A stretch of DNA of 8,449 nucleotides from Lachnospiraceae bacterium UBA1258 (GCA_002308235.1 DBVS01000044.1:1-8449); one strand, 5' to 3'. Positions 1 through 7,400 are shown, counted from the first letter of the stretch. Made by a program: numbers and translations. Notes: generated by a model from the sequence alone, not told the origin.

Positions 1-878
1 AATACACGGCCGATCTCGTAAACTCTCTCAAGACCGCCGACAATAAGTCTCTTTAAATAAAGTTCAAGGGAAATGCGGAGTCTTAAATCCTCATCCAGAG
101 CATTGAAGTGAGTCTCGAAGGGACGTGCTGCGGCACCGCCCGCATTGGAAACAAGCATGGGTGTCTCAACTTCCATAAAGCCCTGTCCGTCAAGGAAACG
201 GCGGATGGCACTGATCATCTTCGAACGCTTTACAAAGGTATCCTTGCTTTCTTCGTTCATGATAAGGTCAACGTACCGCTGACGATATCTGGTATCGGTG
301 TCCGTAAGTCCGTGGAACTTTTCGGGCAGAATCTGTAAGCTCTTTGAAAGAAGGGTGAGGGAATCCGCATGGATCGAAACCTCCCCTGTCTTGGTCCTGA
401 AAAGGAAGCCCGTGATACCGTAAATATCGCCGATATCGGACTTCTTAAAGTCTGCATAGGGCTCTTCACCGATCACGTCTTTTGCCACGTAAACCTGGAT
501 CTTTCCCTTTAAGTCCTGTATGTTGCAAAAAGAAGCCTTACCCATAACGCGCTTGAACATCATACGTCCCGCAATGGATACGTTGATGGGCGAAGCGTCC
601 ATTATGGCTCTTCTTTCATTGTAATCGTTGTTGATGACTTCACGGGCTGCGGCCTCATCAAGGCCTTCCACGGAGGGAATGCTACGTCCCGCAAGAAGCT
701 TTGCTTCATGCTCTTCATAGAGTTTTACGCACTCGTCCGTGTGGTGAGTCTGGTTGTATTTCGTGATCTTGAAGGGGTCTCTTCCGGCCTCCTGAAGGGC
801 GGTGAGCTTTTCGCGTCTGATCTTCAAAAGCTGGTTAATGTCCTGTTCGGGCGTTGCGTTATTGTTTTCGTTAGCCAT
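1..878 (-). CDS. lysS: Lysyl-tRNA synthetase, class II (N-terminal 292 residues; 3' end outside window)
   Basis: Charges tRNA-Lys with lysine in an ATP-dependent cytosolic reaction. I read it by translating the reverse complement from the ATG at 878; it stays open to the left edge. After a polar Asn-rich start (MANENNN) comes the N-terminal helix, then an OB-fold anticodon-binding domain at about residues 98-185 (core VSIAGRMMFKRVMGKASF). Class II motif 1 follows at about 218-242 (ending GFMEVETPML), then the GGAAARPFETHFNALD segment at 247-262. Motif 2 begins at about 268 (LRISLELYLKRLIVGG) and is cut before its FRNE core. Residues about 50-96 are a charged segment longer than the matching stretch I recall for E. 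coli LysS. The start is fixed by AAGGAG at 884-889, five bases upstream. It lies 93 bases downstream of greA and is probably cotranscribed with it. The family call is secure; the C-terminal catalytic part cannot be assessed. Confidence 0.96.
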   Translation of the reverse strand, partial: MANENNNATPEQDINQLLKIRREKLTALQEAGRDPFKITKYNQTHHTDECVKLYEEHEAKLLAGRSIPSVEGLDEAAAREVINNDYNERRAIMDASPINVSIAGRMMFKRVMGKASFCNIQDLKGKIQVYVAKDVIGEEPYADFKKSDIGDIYGITGFLFRTKTGEVSIHADSLTLLSKSLQILPEKFHGLTDTDTRYRQRYVDLIMNEESKDTFVKRSKMISAIRRFLDGQGFMEVETPMLVSNAGGAAARPFETHFNALDEDLRLRISLELYLKRLIVGGLERVYEIGRV

Positions 879-890
879 GTTCTCTCCTTA

Positions 891-905
891 GCGCGGTATT
901 CTCCG
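891..905 (-). repeat. Leader element CGGAGAATACCGCGC upstream of lysS
   Basis: On the minus strand this 15-base element lies just upstream of the lysS ribosome binding site. It matches the element at 7946-7960 in the dnaE leader at 14 of 15 bases. It contains CGG and CCG arms that could form only a weak 3-bp stem. Its function is unknown. Here it is distinct from the SD (884-889), whereas in dnaE the equivalent bases form the SD itself. Confidence 0.4.
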
Positions 906-931
906 TAAACGGTCTTTTATGAATAAACACA

Positions 932-953
932 GGGAGAGCTATTAAGCTCTCCC
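932..953 (-). terminator. Perfect 9-bp hairpin between greA and lysS; weak or leaky terminator, or RNA processing site
   Basis: On the minus strand the sequence is GGGAGAGCT, loop TAAT, AGCTCTCCC, a flawless 9-bp stem starting 18 bases after the greA stop. The bases that follow are TGTGTTTATTC, so the uridine tract is interrupted and poor. I infer partial termination or a processing and stability element that could lower lysS expression relative to greA. No convincing separate promoter for lysS is visible in the 93-base gap. Confidence 0.55.
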
Positions 954-971
954 GTTAAAAAGTCGGAATTA

Positions 972-1451
972 TTATTTGGATTCGATTGCAAGTACCTTAT
1001 ACTTGATAACTCCCAAATCGGTCTCCACCTTAACGGTGCTTCCCTTCTTTGCTCCGATAAGTGCCTTACCCACGGGAGATTCGTTGGAAATCTTTCCCGC
1101 AAGTGAATCGGCCTCGCTGGAGCCTACGATCTTGTATTCGATTTCTTCATTGAATTCAACATCAAGAAGCTTGACCTTGCAACCTACGCTGATCTTGTTG
1201 GAGTCAACCTCGTCTTCTACAACAACTTCGGCGTTCTTGAGGATTTTCTCGAGTTCTTCGATACGTGCCTCGATGTCTCTCTGTTCATCTTTGGCTGCGT
1301 CATACTCGGCATTTTCCGAAAGGTCTCCGAGTTCTCTTGCCTCTTTTATTTTCTGAGCCACCTCTTTACGTCTGCGAACCTTTAAATCCTGAAGTTCGTC
1401 TTCGTAACGGGTAAGACCCTCGTAAGTGAGAATGTTTTTCTTAGATTCCAT
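972..1451 (-). CDS. greA: Transcription elongation factor GreA
   Basis: GreA binds the secondary channel of RNA polymerase and stimulates cleavage of backtracked RNA, rescuing arrested complexes. At 159 aa it is the family's normal length. Residues about 1-78 form the antiparallel coiled coil. Its tip motif GDLSENAEYDAAK carries Asp43 and Glu46, matching the acidic pair that coordinates the catalytic Mg2+ in E. coli GreA (Asp41, Glu44). This argues against an inactive Gfh-type paralogue. Residues about 80-159 form the FKBP-like C-terminal domain, with the typical ISNESPVGKALIGAKKG stretch at 121-137. The ATG at 1451 follows an AAGGA-type SD (GGAAGGACAGGAAA), and the protein opens with the usual family start NILTYEGL. 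It has its own consensus promoter and a leader of about 63 bases, and lysS follows. The gene ends in tandem TAATAA. Confidence 0.97.
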   Translation of the reverse strand: MESKKNILTYEGLTRYEDELQDLKVRRRKEVAQKIKEARELGDLSENAEYDAAKDEQRDIEARIEELEKILKNAEVVVEDEVDSNKISVGCKVKLLDVEFNEEIEYKIVGSSEADSLAGKISNESPVGKALIGAKKGSTVKVETDLGVIKYKVLAIESK

Positions 1452-1471
1452 TTTCCTGTCCTTCCGTATAA

Positions 1472-1491
1472 ACCCCTGATTTTACCCCTGA
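1472..1491 (-). repeat. Tandem TCAGGGGT repeat in the greA leader
   Basis: On the minus strand TCAGGGGT occurs twice (1484-1491 and 1472-1479) with a 12-base period. The upstream copy overlaps the 3' arm of the leader hairpin, and the downstream copy sits about 20 bases before the start codon. The G runs could act as weak ribosome standby sites or a protein target. That is speculation, and two short copies may be chance. Confidence 0.4.
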
Positions 1492-1512
1492 CGCAGGATG
1501 CTCCGTGCGTCA
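1489..1512 (-). promoter_or_regulatory. 5'-terminal stem-loop of the greA mRNA leader
   Basis: On the minus strand, TGACGCA and TGCGTCA form a perfect 7-bp stem around a 10-base loop, inside which GGA and TCC can pair further. The predicted transcription start is near 1514, so the hairpin would begin within a few bases of the 5' end. Such terminal hairpins can protect transcripts from 5'-end-dependent decay. No T run follows, so it is not a terminator. Confidence 0.5.
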
Positions 1513-1520
1513 ACTTTCGT

Positions 1521-1549
1521 ATTATAATCTTAATTGTCCCATGTGTCAA
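1521..1549 (-). promoter_or_regulatory. Consensus sigma-A promoter of greA(-lysS)
   Basis: On the minus strand the -35 is TTGACA (1544-1549), the spacer is exactly 17 bp, and the -10 is TATAAT (1521-1526). Both hexamers match consensus perfectly. The transcription start should fall near 1514, about 63 bases before the greA ATG. The -35 box lies one base past the upstream unit's terminator, so greA starts as an independent, probably strong and constitutive unit. Confidence 0.88.
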
Positions 1550-1550
1550 G

Positions 1551-1579
1551 GAAAAGGCGAAAAGTCAAGCTTTTCGCCT
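1551..1579 (-). terminator. Intrinsic terminator of the dnaE-pfkA-methyltransferase-hydrolase unit
   Basis: On the minus strand, AGGCGAAAAG, loop CTTGA, CTTTTCGCCT form a perfect 10-bp stem, running into TTTTCC, five bases after the hydrolase stop codon. On the opposite strand the same hairpin is followed by CATTTTTAG, so it could also stop antisense transcription. It separates this unit from greA. Confidence 0.85.
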
Positions 1580-1584
1580 CATTT

Positions 1585-2655
1585 TTAGTAAAATACGTGA
1601 TTGCCGATTATGTATCCTTCTTTGTTTCCTTTACGTCTGAAGTGAGTCATGTCTCCGACGTTTGAATATCCGTTAAGTGCTTCCTTGGCAGCTTCCCAGC
1701 AGATGGCGTTGGCGCCGTAAACGTAGGTTCTCTGGAGGGAACCGGACATTGCGGGTGAGAACTGACCGGATGCGAATATTACATCGTAAACGGTGTCGGG
1801 ATAAGCAGGACTTCTTACGCGGTTCATGACTACCGCACCCACCGCAAGCATTCCTTCGTAAGGCTCACCTCTTGCCTCACAGTGGATGAGGGAAGCAAGA
1901 AGCCTTAAAGTATCCTCGTCCGCTTCGATAGCCTCGTTCTGGCGCTTGAGCTTGTTCTTTTCTTCCTGCTCCTTACGCTTTCTTTCGGCAATTGCTTCCA
2001 TGGTCTCGCCATGGTCTATGTGGAACTTAAGGTCCACGTATTCGGCTTTGACAAAACCGTCCATTCCGTCATATGCCACGCAGACCCAGCCGTCTTCGGT
2101 TTCGTACACAACTTCCATGAGCGTGTTCTCGCTGGCGTAACCCACCAGTTCGGAATCATCGTTTGCTTCGGTCCTGATGGCGATACAGCCTGTGTTCACC
2201 ACCGCATTGGTGATTCCCACGTCCTTGGCAAGGGCAACGGCATCTTCGTCAAAGAGCAGGTACTCGTTACTGCACCAGCCCACCAGTTCCCCCGACTCGA
2301 TAAGGCTCCATTCTTCGCCCTTTTCAAGTACGGTACCGCCGCAGTCCTTGTAAAGCTTCCCCACGATCTTGGTGTCCGTTCCGCTTCCCGCACGTACGTT
2401 TAAAACGGATTTAACGTTTGCCATGACCAGGGTGTTGGAATCGATTACGATATCCTCAACGATCTCGACTCCCAGCTTTTCCGTGGATGCTTCGTTGTAT
2501 GCACTTAAATTGAAAACTATTGATGCTCCGACGCTCTCGTCCCTTAAGATGTCTCCCGCATTTCCTGCGTAAGCCTTACAGGGAAAAAGAAAAACCGTCA
2601 CCAGAAAGATCATGACGGTAAAAAGCGCATCAAGCATTCCGCTTTTTGATTTCAT
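1585..2655 (-). CDS. Secreted SH3b-SH3b-SleB-type cell wall hydrolase
   Basis: This 356-aa protein is probably exported and cuts peptidoglycan. Residues 1-30 form a signal peptide: basic KSK start, hydrophobic core LFTVMIFLVTVFLF, predicted cleavage after AYA. Two bacterial SH3-like modules follow at about 76-134 (SVLNVRAGSGTDTKIVGKL) and 148-208 (CIAIRTEANDDSELVGYA), a layout usual for wall binding. A charged, probably coiled-coil linker (215-247, RKRKEQEEKNKLKRQ) leads to a Hydrolase_2/SleB-like domain at about 248-356. That domain holds HCEARGEPYEGMLAVGAVVMNRV, with Glu260 as likely catalytic acid by homology to SleB/CwlJ enzymes, and ends in IGNHVFY. The mature protein has six cysteines, two per domain (105/128, 157/192, 259/319). 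It lies 19 bases after the methyltransferase with a modest AGG SD. No YpeB-like partner is nearby, so a vegetative or general wall role is as likely as spore germination. Family and export are solid; exact bond specificity (probably a lytic transglycosylase) is inferred. Confidence 0.9.
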   Translation of the reverse strand: MKSKSGMLDALFTVMIFLVTVFLFPCKAYAGNAGDILRDESVGASIVFNLSAYNEASTEKLGVEIVEDIVIDSNTLVMANVKSVLNVRAGSGTDTKIVGKLYKDCGGTVLEKGEEWSLIESGELVGWCSNEYLLFDEDAVALAKDVGITNAVVNTGCIAIRTEANDDSELVGYASENTLMEVVYETEDGWVCVAYDGMDGFVKAEYVDLKFHIDHGETMEAIAERKRKEQEEKNKLKRQNEAIEADEDTLRLLASLIHCEARGEPYEGMLAVGAVVMNRVRSPAYPDTVYDVIFASGQFSPAMSGSLQRTYVYGANAICWEAAKEALNGYSNVGDMTHFRRKGNKEGYIIGNHVFY

Positions 2656-2674
2656 CTCTTACCTGACTTTCAAA

Positions 2675-3463
2675 TCACCCGGGACTCCGGGTCAAACGCT
2701 GTCTCTTTGCTTCGTAAACAAGAACGGCTGCCGATACTGCGGCATTTAAAGATTCAAGCTTTCCCTCCATGGGGATTCTGATAAGCACATCCGCACAGGA
2801 AGTTATCTCATCGCTCAAACCGTTCCCTTCATTGCCCACAAAGAAGGCAGAAGGTCCTTTAAAATCCGTGTCAAAACAGGAATTCTCGCCCTTAAGGTGA
2901 GCCGCGAAGCAGGTAACTCCCGCTTCCTTCAGTTTTGAAACGGCCGATTCAAGATTGTTCTCGTAAACAAAGGGGACTCTGAATATCGATCCCATGGTGG
3001 AACGCACCGTTTTGGGATTGTAAATATCCACGGTACCTTCGTTCATGATGATACCGGATACTCCCGCACCTTCCGCCGTCCGCATGATGGTTCCGAGATT
3101 TCCCGGATCCTGCAGGTTCTCAACGACAAGATATACGGGATTTTTATCCCGTCCCGCCGTAAGAATGTCGGAAAGCTGCCAGCGGCGCTTTCTTACAACA
3201 CAAAGAACCCCCTGAGGCGTAAGGGTGTCCGTCATTTTACGGAACACTTCATCTTTTACCATTTCATGGGGTACTTTGTCAAGTTTTTGAGATCTGTATG
3301 TGCAGCTCTCACTCACAAAGACCTGAAGGATCAGGTCCTCGGGAGCCTCCTCAAAGAGCTTGATACCCTCGATAACAAAGGCATCCTGCTCTTTTCTGGC
3401 CTTGCTTTTGGCAAGGAGCTGGATCACGTTTTTTATCTGTTTATTGTCAGTCGAAGTAATCAT
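2675..3463 (-). CDS. SpoU/TrmH-family RNA 2'-O-ribose methyltransferase (YsgA/RlmP-like)
   Basis: Transfers a methyl group from S-adenosylmethionine to a ribose 2'-hydroxyl in rRNA or tRNA. This is a complete 262-aa protein. Residues about 1-95 form the N-terminal substrate-binding domain (VIEGIKLFEEA at 30-40). Residues about 108-255 form the SPOUT knot with its three motifs: NLQDPGNLGTIMRTAEGAGV at 116-135 (Asn116 and Arg128 are the family's catalytic-motif residues), GNEGNGLS at 210-217, and IPMEGKLESLNAAVSAAVLVYE at 230-251, which makes the trefoil knot. The layout fits the Bacillus YsgA branch, reported to modify 23S rRNA; the exact nucleotide cannot be read from sequence, so no symbol is given. 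The start lies 8 bases after the pfkA stop without a clear SD, suggesting translational coupling to pfkA. MITSTDNKQIKN is the expected family N-terminus. Confidence 0.93.
   Translation of the reverse strand: MITSTDNKQIKNVIQLLAKSKARKEQDAFVIEGIKLFEEAPEDLILQVFVSESCTYRSQKLDKVPHEMVKDEVFRKMTDTLTPQGVLCVVRKRRWQLSDILTAGRDKNPVYLVVENLQDPGNLGTIMRTAEGAGVSGIIMNEGTVDIYNPKTVRSTMGSIFRVPFVYENNLESAVSKLKEAGVTCFAAHLKGENSCFDTDFKGPSAFFVGNEGNGLSDEITSCADVLIRIPMEGKLESLNAAVSAAVLVYEAKRQRLTRSPG
2677..2692 (-). other. Short GC-rich hairpin at the methyltransferase stop codon
   Basis: On the minus strand, ACCCGG, loop AGTC, CCGGGT form a perfect 6-bp stem that includes the first T of the TGA stop. The next bases, GATTTGAAAG, lack a T run, so it is unlikely to terminate transcription. 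It might modulate coupling to the hydrolase gene 19 bases on, or be incidental. Confidence 0.35.
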
Positions 3464-3471
3464 TTCAATGC

Positions 3472-4470
3472 TTACTTACTCTTGTCCGTGTTTTCGTTTC
3501 TCGAAAGCAGACGGCTTACTTCGAACTGGTAAGGATCGATGGTCTTTTCCATTGCAAGTGCTTCGTCAATGTCCATATCCATGAACTCGCCCTTACGGTA
3601 GCATACGCAACGGTTGGTCTTTCCTTCAAGAAGAATGTCTGCGGCATAGGCGCCCATGATGGACGCATAATATCTGTCCTTACAGGTGGGGCTACCGCCT
3701 CGCTGCATGTATCCTAAGATCGTGGCTCTCGTCTCGATACCGGTAGCGGCTTCGATCCTGCGGGCCATGGAGGTCGAGTGGCCGATACCCTCGGCATTTA
3801 TTATCAGGTGGTGAGTCTTACCGATCTTACGGTTTGCTATTATGTTGTTAACAAGCACCTGTTCGTTAAAGTCGTACTTTTCGGGAAGAAGAATGTCTTC
3901 CGCGCCGTTTGCCACACCGCACCAGAGAGCGATGTAACCTGCGTTACGACCCATAACTTCGATGATGGAACATCTTTCGTGGGATGAAGAAGTATCACGG
4001 ACCTTATCAATTGCCTGCATGGCCGTATTGACCGCGGTATCGAAACCGATGGTGTAATCGGTGCAGCTTATGTCAAGGTCGATGGTTCCGGGAATACCGA
4101 TGGTGTTGATTCCGTGTGCGGCAAGGGCCTGGGCTCCTCTGTAGGAACCGTCACCGCCGATGACCACAAGTCCGTCGATTCCGTGCTTTTTGCAGATATC
4201 GGCAGCCTTCTGCTGAACTGCGTCTTCCTTAAATTCGGGGCAGCGTGCGGTTCCTAAGATCGTACCGCCTCTCTGAATGGTATCGGAAACGCTTGTGGCG
4301 TTCATATCCACGATCTCTTCGTTCAAAAGGCCCATGTAGCCTTTCTTTATACCCTTAACGGCCACGCCGTTGTTAAGGGCCTTTCTTACCACCGCACGTA
4401 TGGCCGCATTCATTCCCGGCGCATCACCGCCGCTTGTAAGAACCGCTATGGTTTTAATTTTTTCTGCCAT
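3472..4470 (-). CDS. pfkA: ATP-dependent 6-phosphofructokinase
   Basis: Phosphorylates fructose 6-phosphate to fructose 1,6-bisphosphate, the committed step of glycolysis, in the cytosol. At 332 aa it is close to the ~320 aa of bacterial PfkA. Visible motifs: nucleotide loop TSGGDAPGMN (12-21), GGDGS (105-109), PGTIDLDI (127-134) with catalytic Asp131, SSHERCSIIEVMGR (162-175) with Arg166, Glu227, and RATILGYMQRGG (248-259). Gly108 and Gly128 match the E. coli glycines 104 and 124 that mark ATP rather than pyrophosphate enzymes. Tyr254 stands where E. coli has the fructose-6-phosphate-binding His249 of the family signature. Leu132 replaces Asn in the usual PGTIDND. Effector-site Arg21, Arg25 and Lys213 of E. 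coli appear kept (Arg25, Arg29, Lys218), but Arg54 appears replaced (alignment by eye), so allosteric behaviour may differ. The ATG lies inside the dnaE 3' end with GGAGGT four bases upstream. Confidence 0.96.
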   Translation of the reverse strand: MAEKIKTIAVLTSGGDAPGMNAAIRAVVRKALNNGVAVKGIKKGYMGLLNEEIVDMNATSVSDTIQRGGTILGTARCPEFKEDAVQQKAADICKKHGIDGLVVIGGDGSYRGAQALAAHGINTIGIPGTIDLDISCTDYTIGFDTAVNTAMQAIDKVRDTSSSHERCSIIEVMGRNAGYIALWCGVANGAEDILLPEKYDFNEQVLVNNIIANRKIGKTHHLIINAEGIGHSTSMARRIEAATGIETRATILGYMQRGGSPTCKDRYYASIMGAYAADILLEGKTNRCVCYRKGEFMDMDIDEALAMEKTIDPYQFEVSRLLSRNENTDKSK

Positions 4471-7400
4471 GTTTACCTCCGGTTACAGATACCAGTTTTG
4501 TTTGAGTAAGCTGTATGTTTTCGGCTCCGAAAGCCTGTTTTAAAGCCTCTGTCAAAGCAGGGTCGGCATCGGTAAATAAGCCGGCCAGCTTCAGATACTG
4601 TCTTTCTTTGTCAAGGTAGGCCACCACTCTGTCCTGCCCGGGAGCGGTCTTGACGATACCTTCAAGTTTATCTTTATTTGCCTCAAAATCGGCCCTGTCT
4701 TTAAATCTGACCCATACCTCTCTGGGAATGTCGTCAAAGGGAATAAGGCGCTCCAAAATGAGCTTTCCGTCCTTGTCTTCCTCGACACTGACTCTTCCTT
4801 CGATGAAGACCTTCGCGTCCTGTTCCATCAGCCGGCTATACCTGTCATAGTCGTTGGGGAAGACTATCACCTCCACCGTTCCGTAGAGATCTTCCAAAGT
4901 AAGAAAAGCCATGGCACGGTTTGTTTTGGTGTATTTTATGGTCTTCTCGGCTATCATGCCTCCGATGGTCGCCTTTGCTCCATCTAATATTTTAACCTCA
5001 TCCGTATCGGGGTCAAGCATAAAATCAGCGGCGGTGGCGGTAACGTTGTTTTTAAGGAGCGTTCTGTAATCTTCCAGAGGATGTCCTGAAACGTAAATAC
5101 CCAGCACTTCCTTTTCGAAGTTGAGCTTGGATTCTTTGCTGTATTCGCCTACGTCCGGAAGACTTTCCTTAAAGTCCTCTTTTGCTTCGTCCGAAACAAA
5201 ATCGAAAAGGGTGATCTGGCCCTCCGCCTGTCTTTTGCCGGATGCGATGTTGTCCATGATGCGCACATATACGCTCATGTACTGTTTTCTGGTACCGCCC
5301 AGAGAATCAAGGGCTCCGGCCTTTATAAAGTTTTCCATGGCCCGCTTGTTAAAGTCGTAGCCTGACATTCTGCTTGCCAGATCCGTAAGGCTTTGGTAAG
5401 GGCCGTTCAGTTCTCGCTCTTTTACCAGTCCGTCAATGACGTTCCTGCCGACGCTCTTAATGGCGGTGAGGGCGTAGCAGATCTTCCCGTCGATGACCGT
5501 GAAGGAAGCCTCACCCACGTTGATGTCGGGGGGCATGATGGTGACACCCATGTTCCTGCATACGTTGATATACTCGGAAACCTTGCCTGCATTATCAATA
5601 ACACTGGTCATAAGGGCCGCCATGAATTCCACGGGGTAATAGCGCTTTAGGAACGCAGTCTGATATGAGACCACGGCGTAGCACGCAGCATGGGACTTAT
5701 TAAAAGCATACTGCGCGAATGTTAACATTTTCTTATAAATCTCCGAAGCGGCGTTCTCGTCGATGCCCTTCGCCACACATCCGGGCACGCCTTCCTCCGG
5801 ATTTCCATAGATGAAGTTCTGTCTTTCGACCTCCATCACGTGCTGTTTCTTTTTACTCATGGCCCGTCGAACCAGGTCGCTTCGGCCCAGGGTGTATCCG
5901 CCCAAATCACGCACTATCTGCATGACCTGCTCCTGATAAACGATACAGCCGTAGGTGGCATCAAGAATGGGTTTCAGTTCCGGCGTAAGATATGTGATGG
6001 AGCTTTCGTTTTCTTTGCCCTCGATGTACTGCGGAATAAAATCCATGGGACCGGGTCTGTACAAAGAAATGCCTGCCGTCACATCCTCAAGGCTCTTGGG
6101 CTTAAGTTCCTTAAAGAAGGTCTTCATTCCGGCGCTTTCAAGCTGGAACACGCCTTCGGTGCGTCCCGAACCCATAAGACCCAGAACCTCCGGGTCCGCG
6201 TAATCTATGTTGTCAATGTCGATGTGCTTTCCCGTGGATTTTTCAACGAGAGCCACCGCATCTCTTATAACCGTAAGTGTACGAAGTCCCAAAAAGTCCA
6301 TCTTTAAAAGGCCCAGTTCTTCAAGGGTAGTCATGACGTACTGGGTGGTGATGGAACCGTCGGCACCGCGCTGCAGGGGAACGTATTCGTCCGCAGCCTC
6401 CGGGCAGATAAGAACGCCCGCCGCATGCATGGAAGTATGTCTCGGAAGGCCTTCAAGGCGCTTGCACATGTCTATGAGATAATGAACCTCGGGATCCTCT
6501 TCATAAAGATTTTTGAACTCGGGATTCATGGTGAGTGCTTTTTCAAGGGTTATATTCAGTTCGTTGGGAACCATTTTGGCAATCTGGTCCGCTCTCTGGT
6601 AGGGCATGTCAAGAACACGGGCCACGTCCCTGATAACACCCCGGGCCGCAAGAGTACCGAAGGTAACGATCTGGACCACCTTCTCCGTGCCGTATTTGCG
6701 CCTTACATAGTCGATGACCTCCTGCCTGCGTTCGAAGCAGAAGTCAATATCGATATCGGGCATGGACACACGCTCGGGGTTTAAGAATCTTTCAAAAAGC
6801 AGGTTAAATCTGATGGGGTCGATGTTGGTTATCTTAAGGCAATAAGCAACGATACTTCCGGCAGCGGAACCACGTCCCGGACCCACCATTATCTTGTTTT
6901 CCTTGGCGTAGTTGATGAAATCCCAGACTATCAGGAAATAGTCCACAAATCCCATGTTGTTGATGACACTGAGCTCATAATCGAGGCGTTCTCTGTGCTT
7001 TTCGGCATCGGCTCCGTACCTTTCCAAAAGGCCGTCATCACAGAGCTTTTTAAGGTATTCAAATGAGGTATAGCCCTGAGGTGTGTCGTACCTGGGCAGC
7101 TTTCTCGTTTTATCGATCTCGACATTGCATCTGTCGGCAATCTTCTGGGTATTTTCAAGAGCCTCCAACGCATAGGGAAACAGCGCTCGCATCTCCTGCT
7201 CACTCTTTACATAGAATTGACCGCCCTCGTATTTAAGGCGGTTTTCGTCCTTCATGGTCTTACCCGTCTGGAGACAAAGCAACAGTTCGTGAGGCTTCGC
7301 GTCCTCGGCATAGGTGTAGTGCACGTCATTGGTGCACACAAGATCGATGCCCAGTTCCTTGCTGAGCGTCAGAAGTCCTGAATTTACCACCCTCTGCTCT

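Noticed and set aside
879..971. T-box or riboswitch leader for lysS
   Set aside because: The gap is only 93 bases, with a single simple hairpin and no T-box consensus. It is too short for a T-box or lysine riboswitch.
976..1356. 126-codon plus-strand frame opposite greA, rich in Ser and Leu
   Set aside because: The Ser/Leu/Thr-rich composition is what an antisense reading of a Glu/Lys-rich coiled coil gives. No start signals are visible.
2011..2403. 130-codon plus-strand frame opposite the wall hydrolase
   Set aside because: No SD and no recognisable domain; it lies within a well-supported gene on the other strand.
2571..2585. Possible lipobox Cys26 in the hydrolase signal peptide
   Set aside because: The context LFPC-K does not fit the lipobox (small residue before Cys), and AYA just after gives a good signal peptidase I site.
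4527..4555. TTGACA on the minus strand upstream of pfkA, a possible internal promoter
   Set aside because: At the required spacing the -10 position reads TTTCGG, so there is no usable -10. The match falls within dnaE coding sequence.
5840..6307. 155-codon open frame on the plus strand inside dnaE
   Set aside because: It is the complement of a strongly conserved part of dnaE, has no good SD, and its translation resembles no family. It is a shadow frame.
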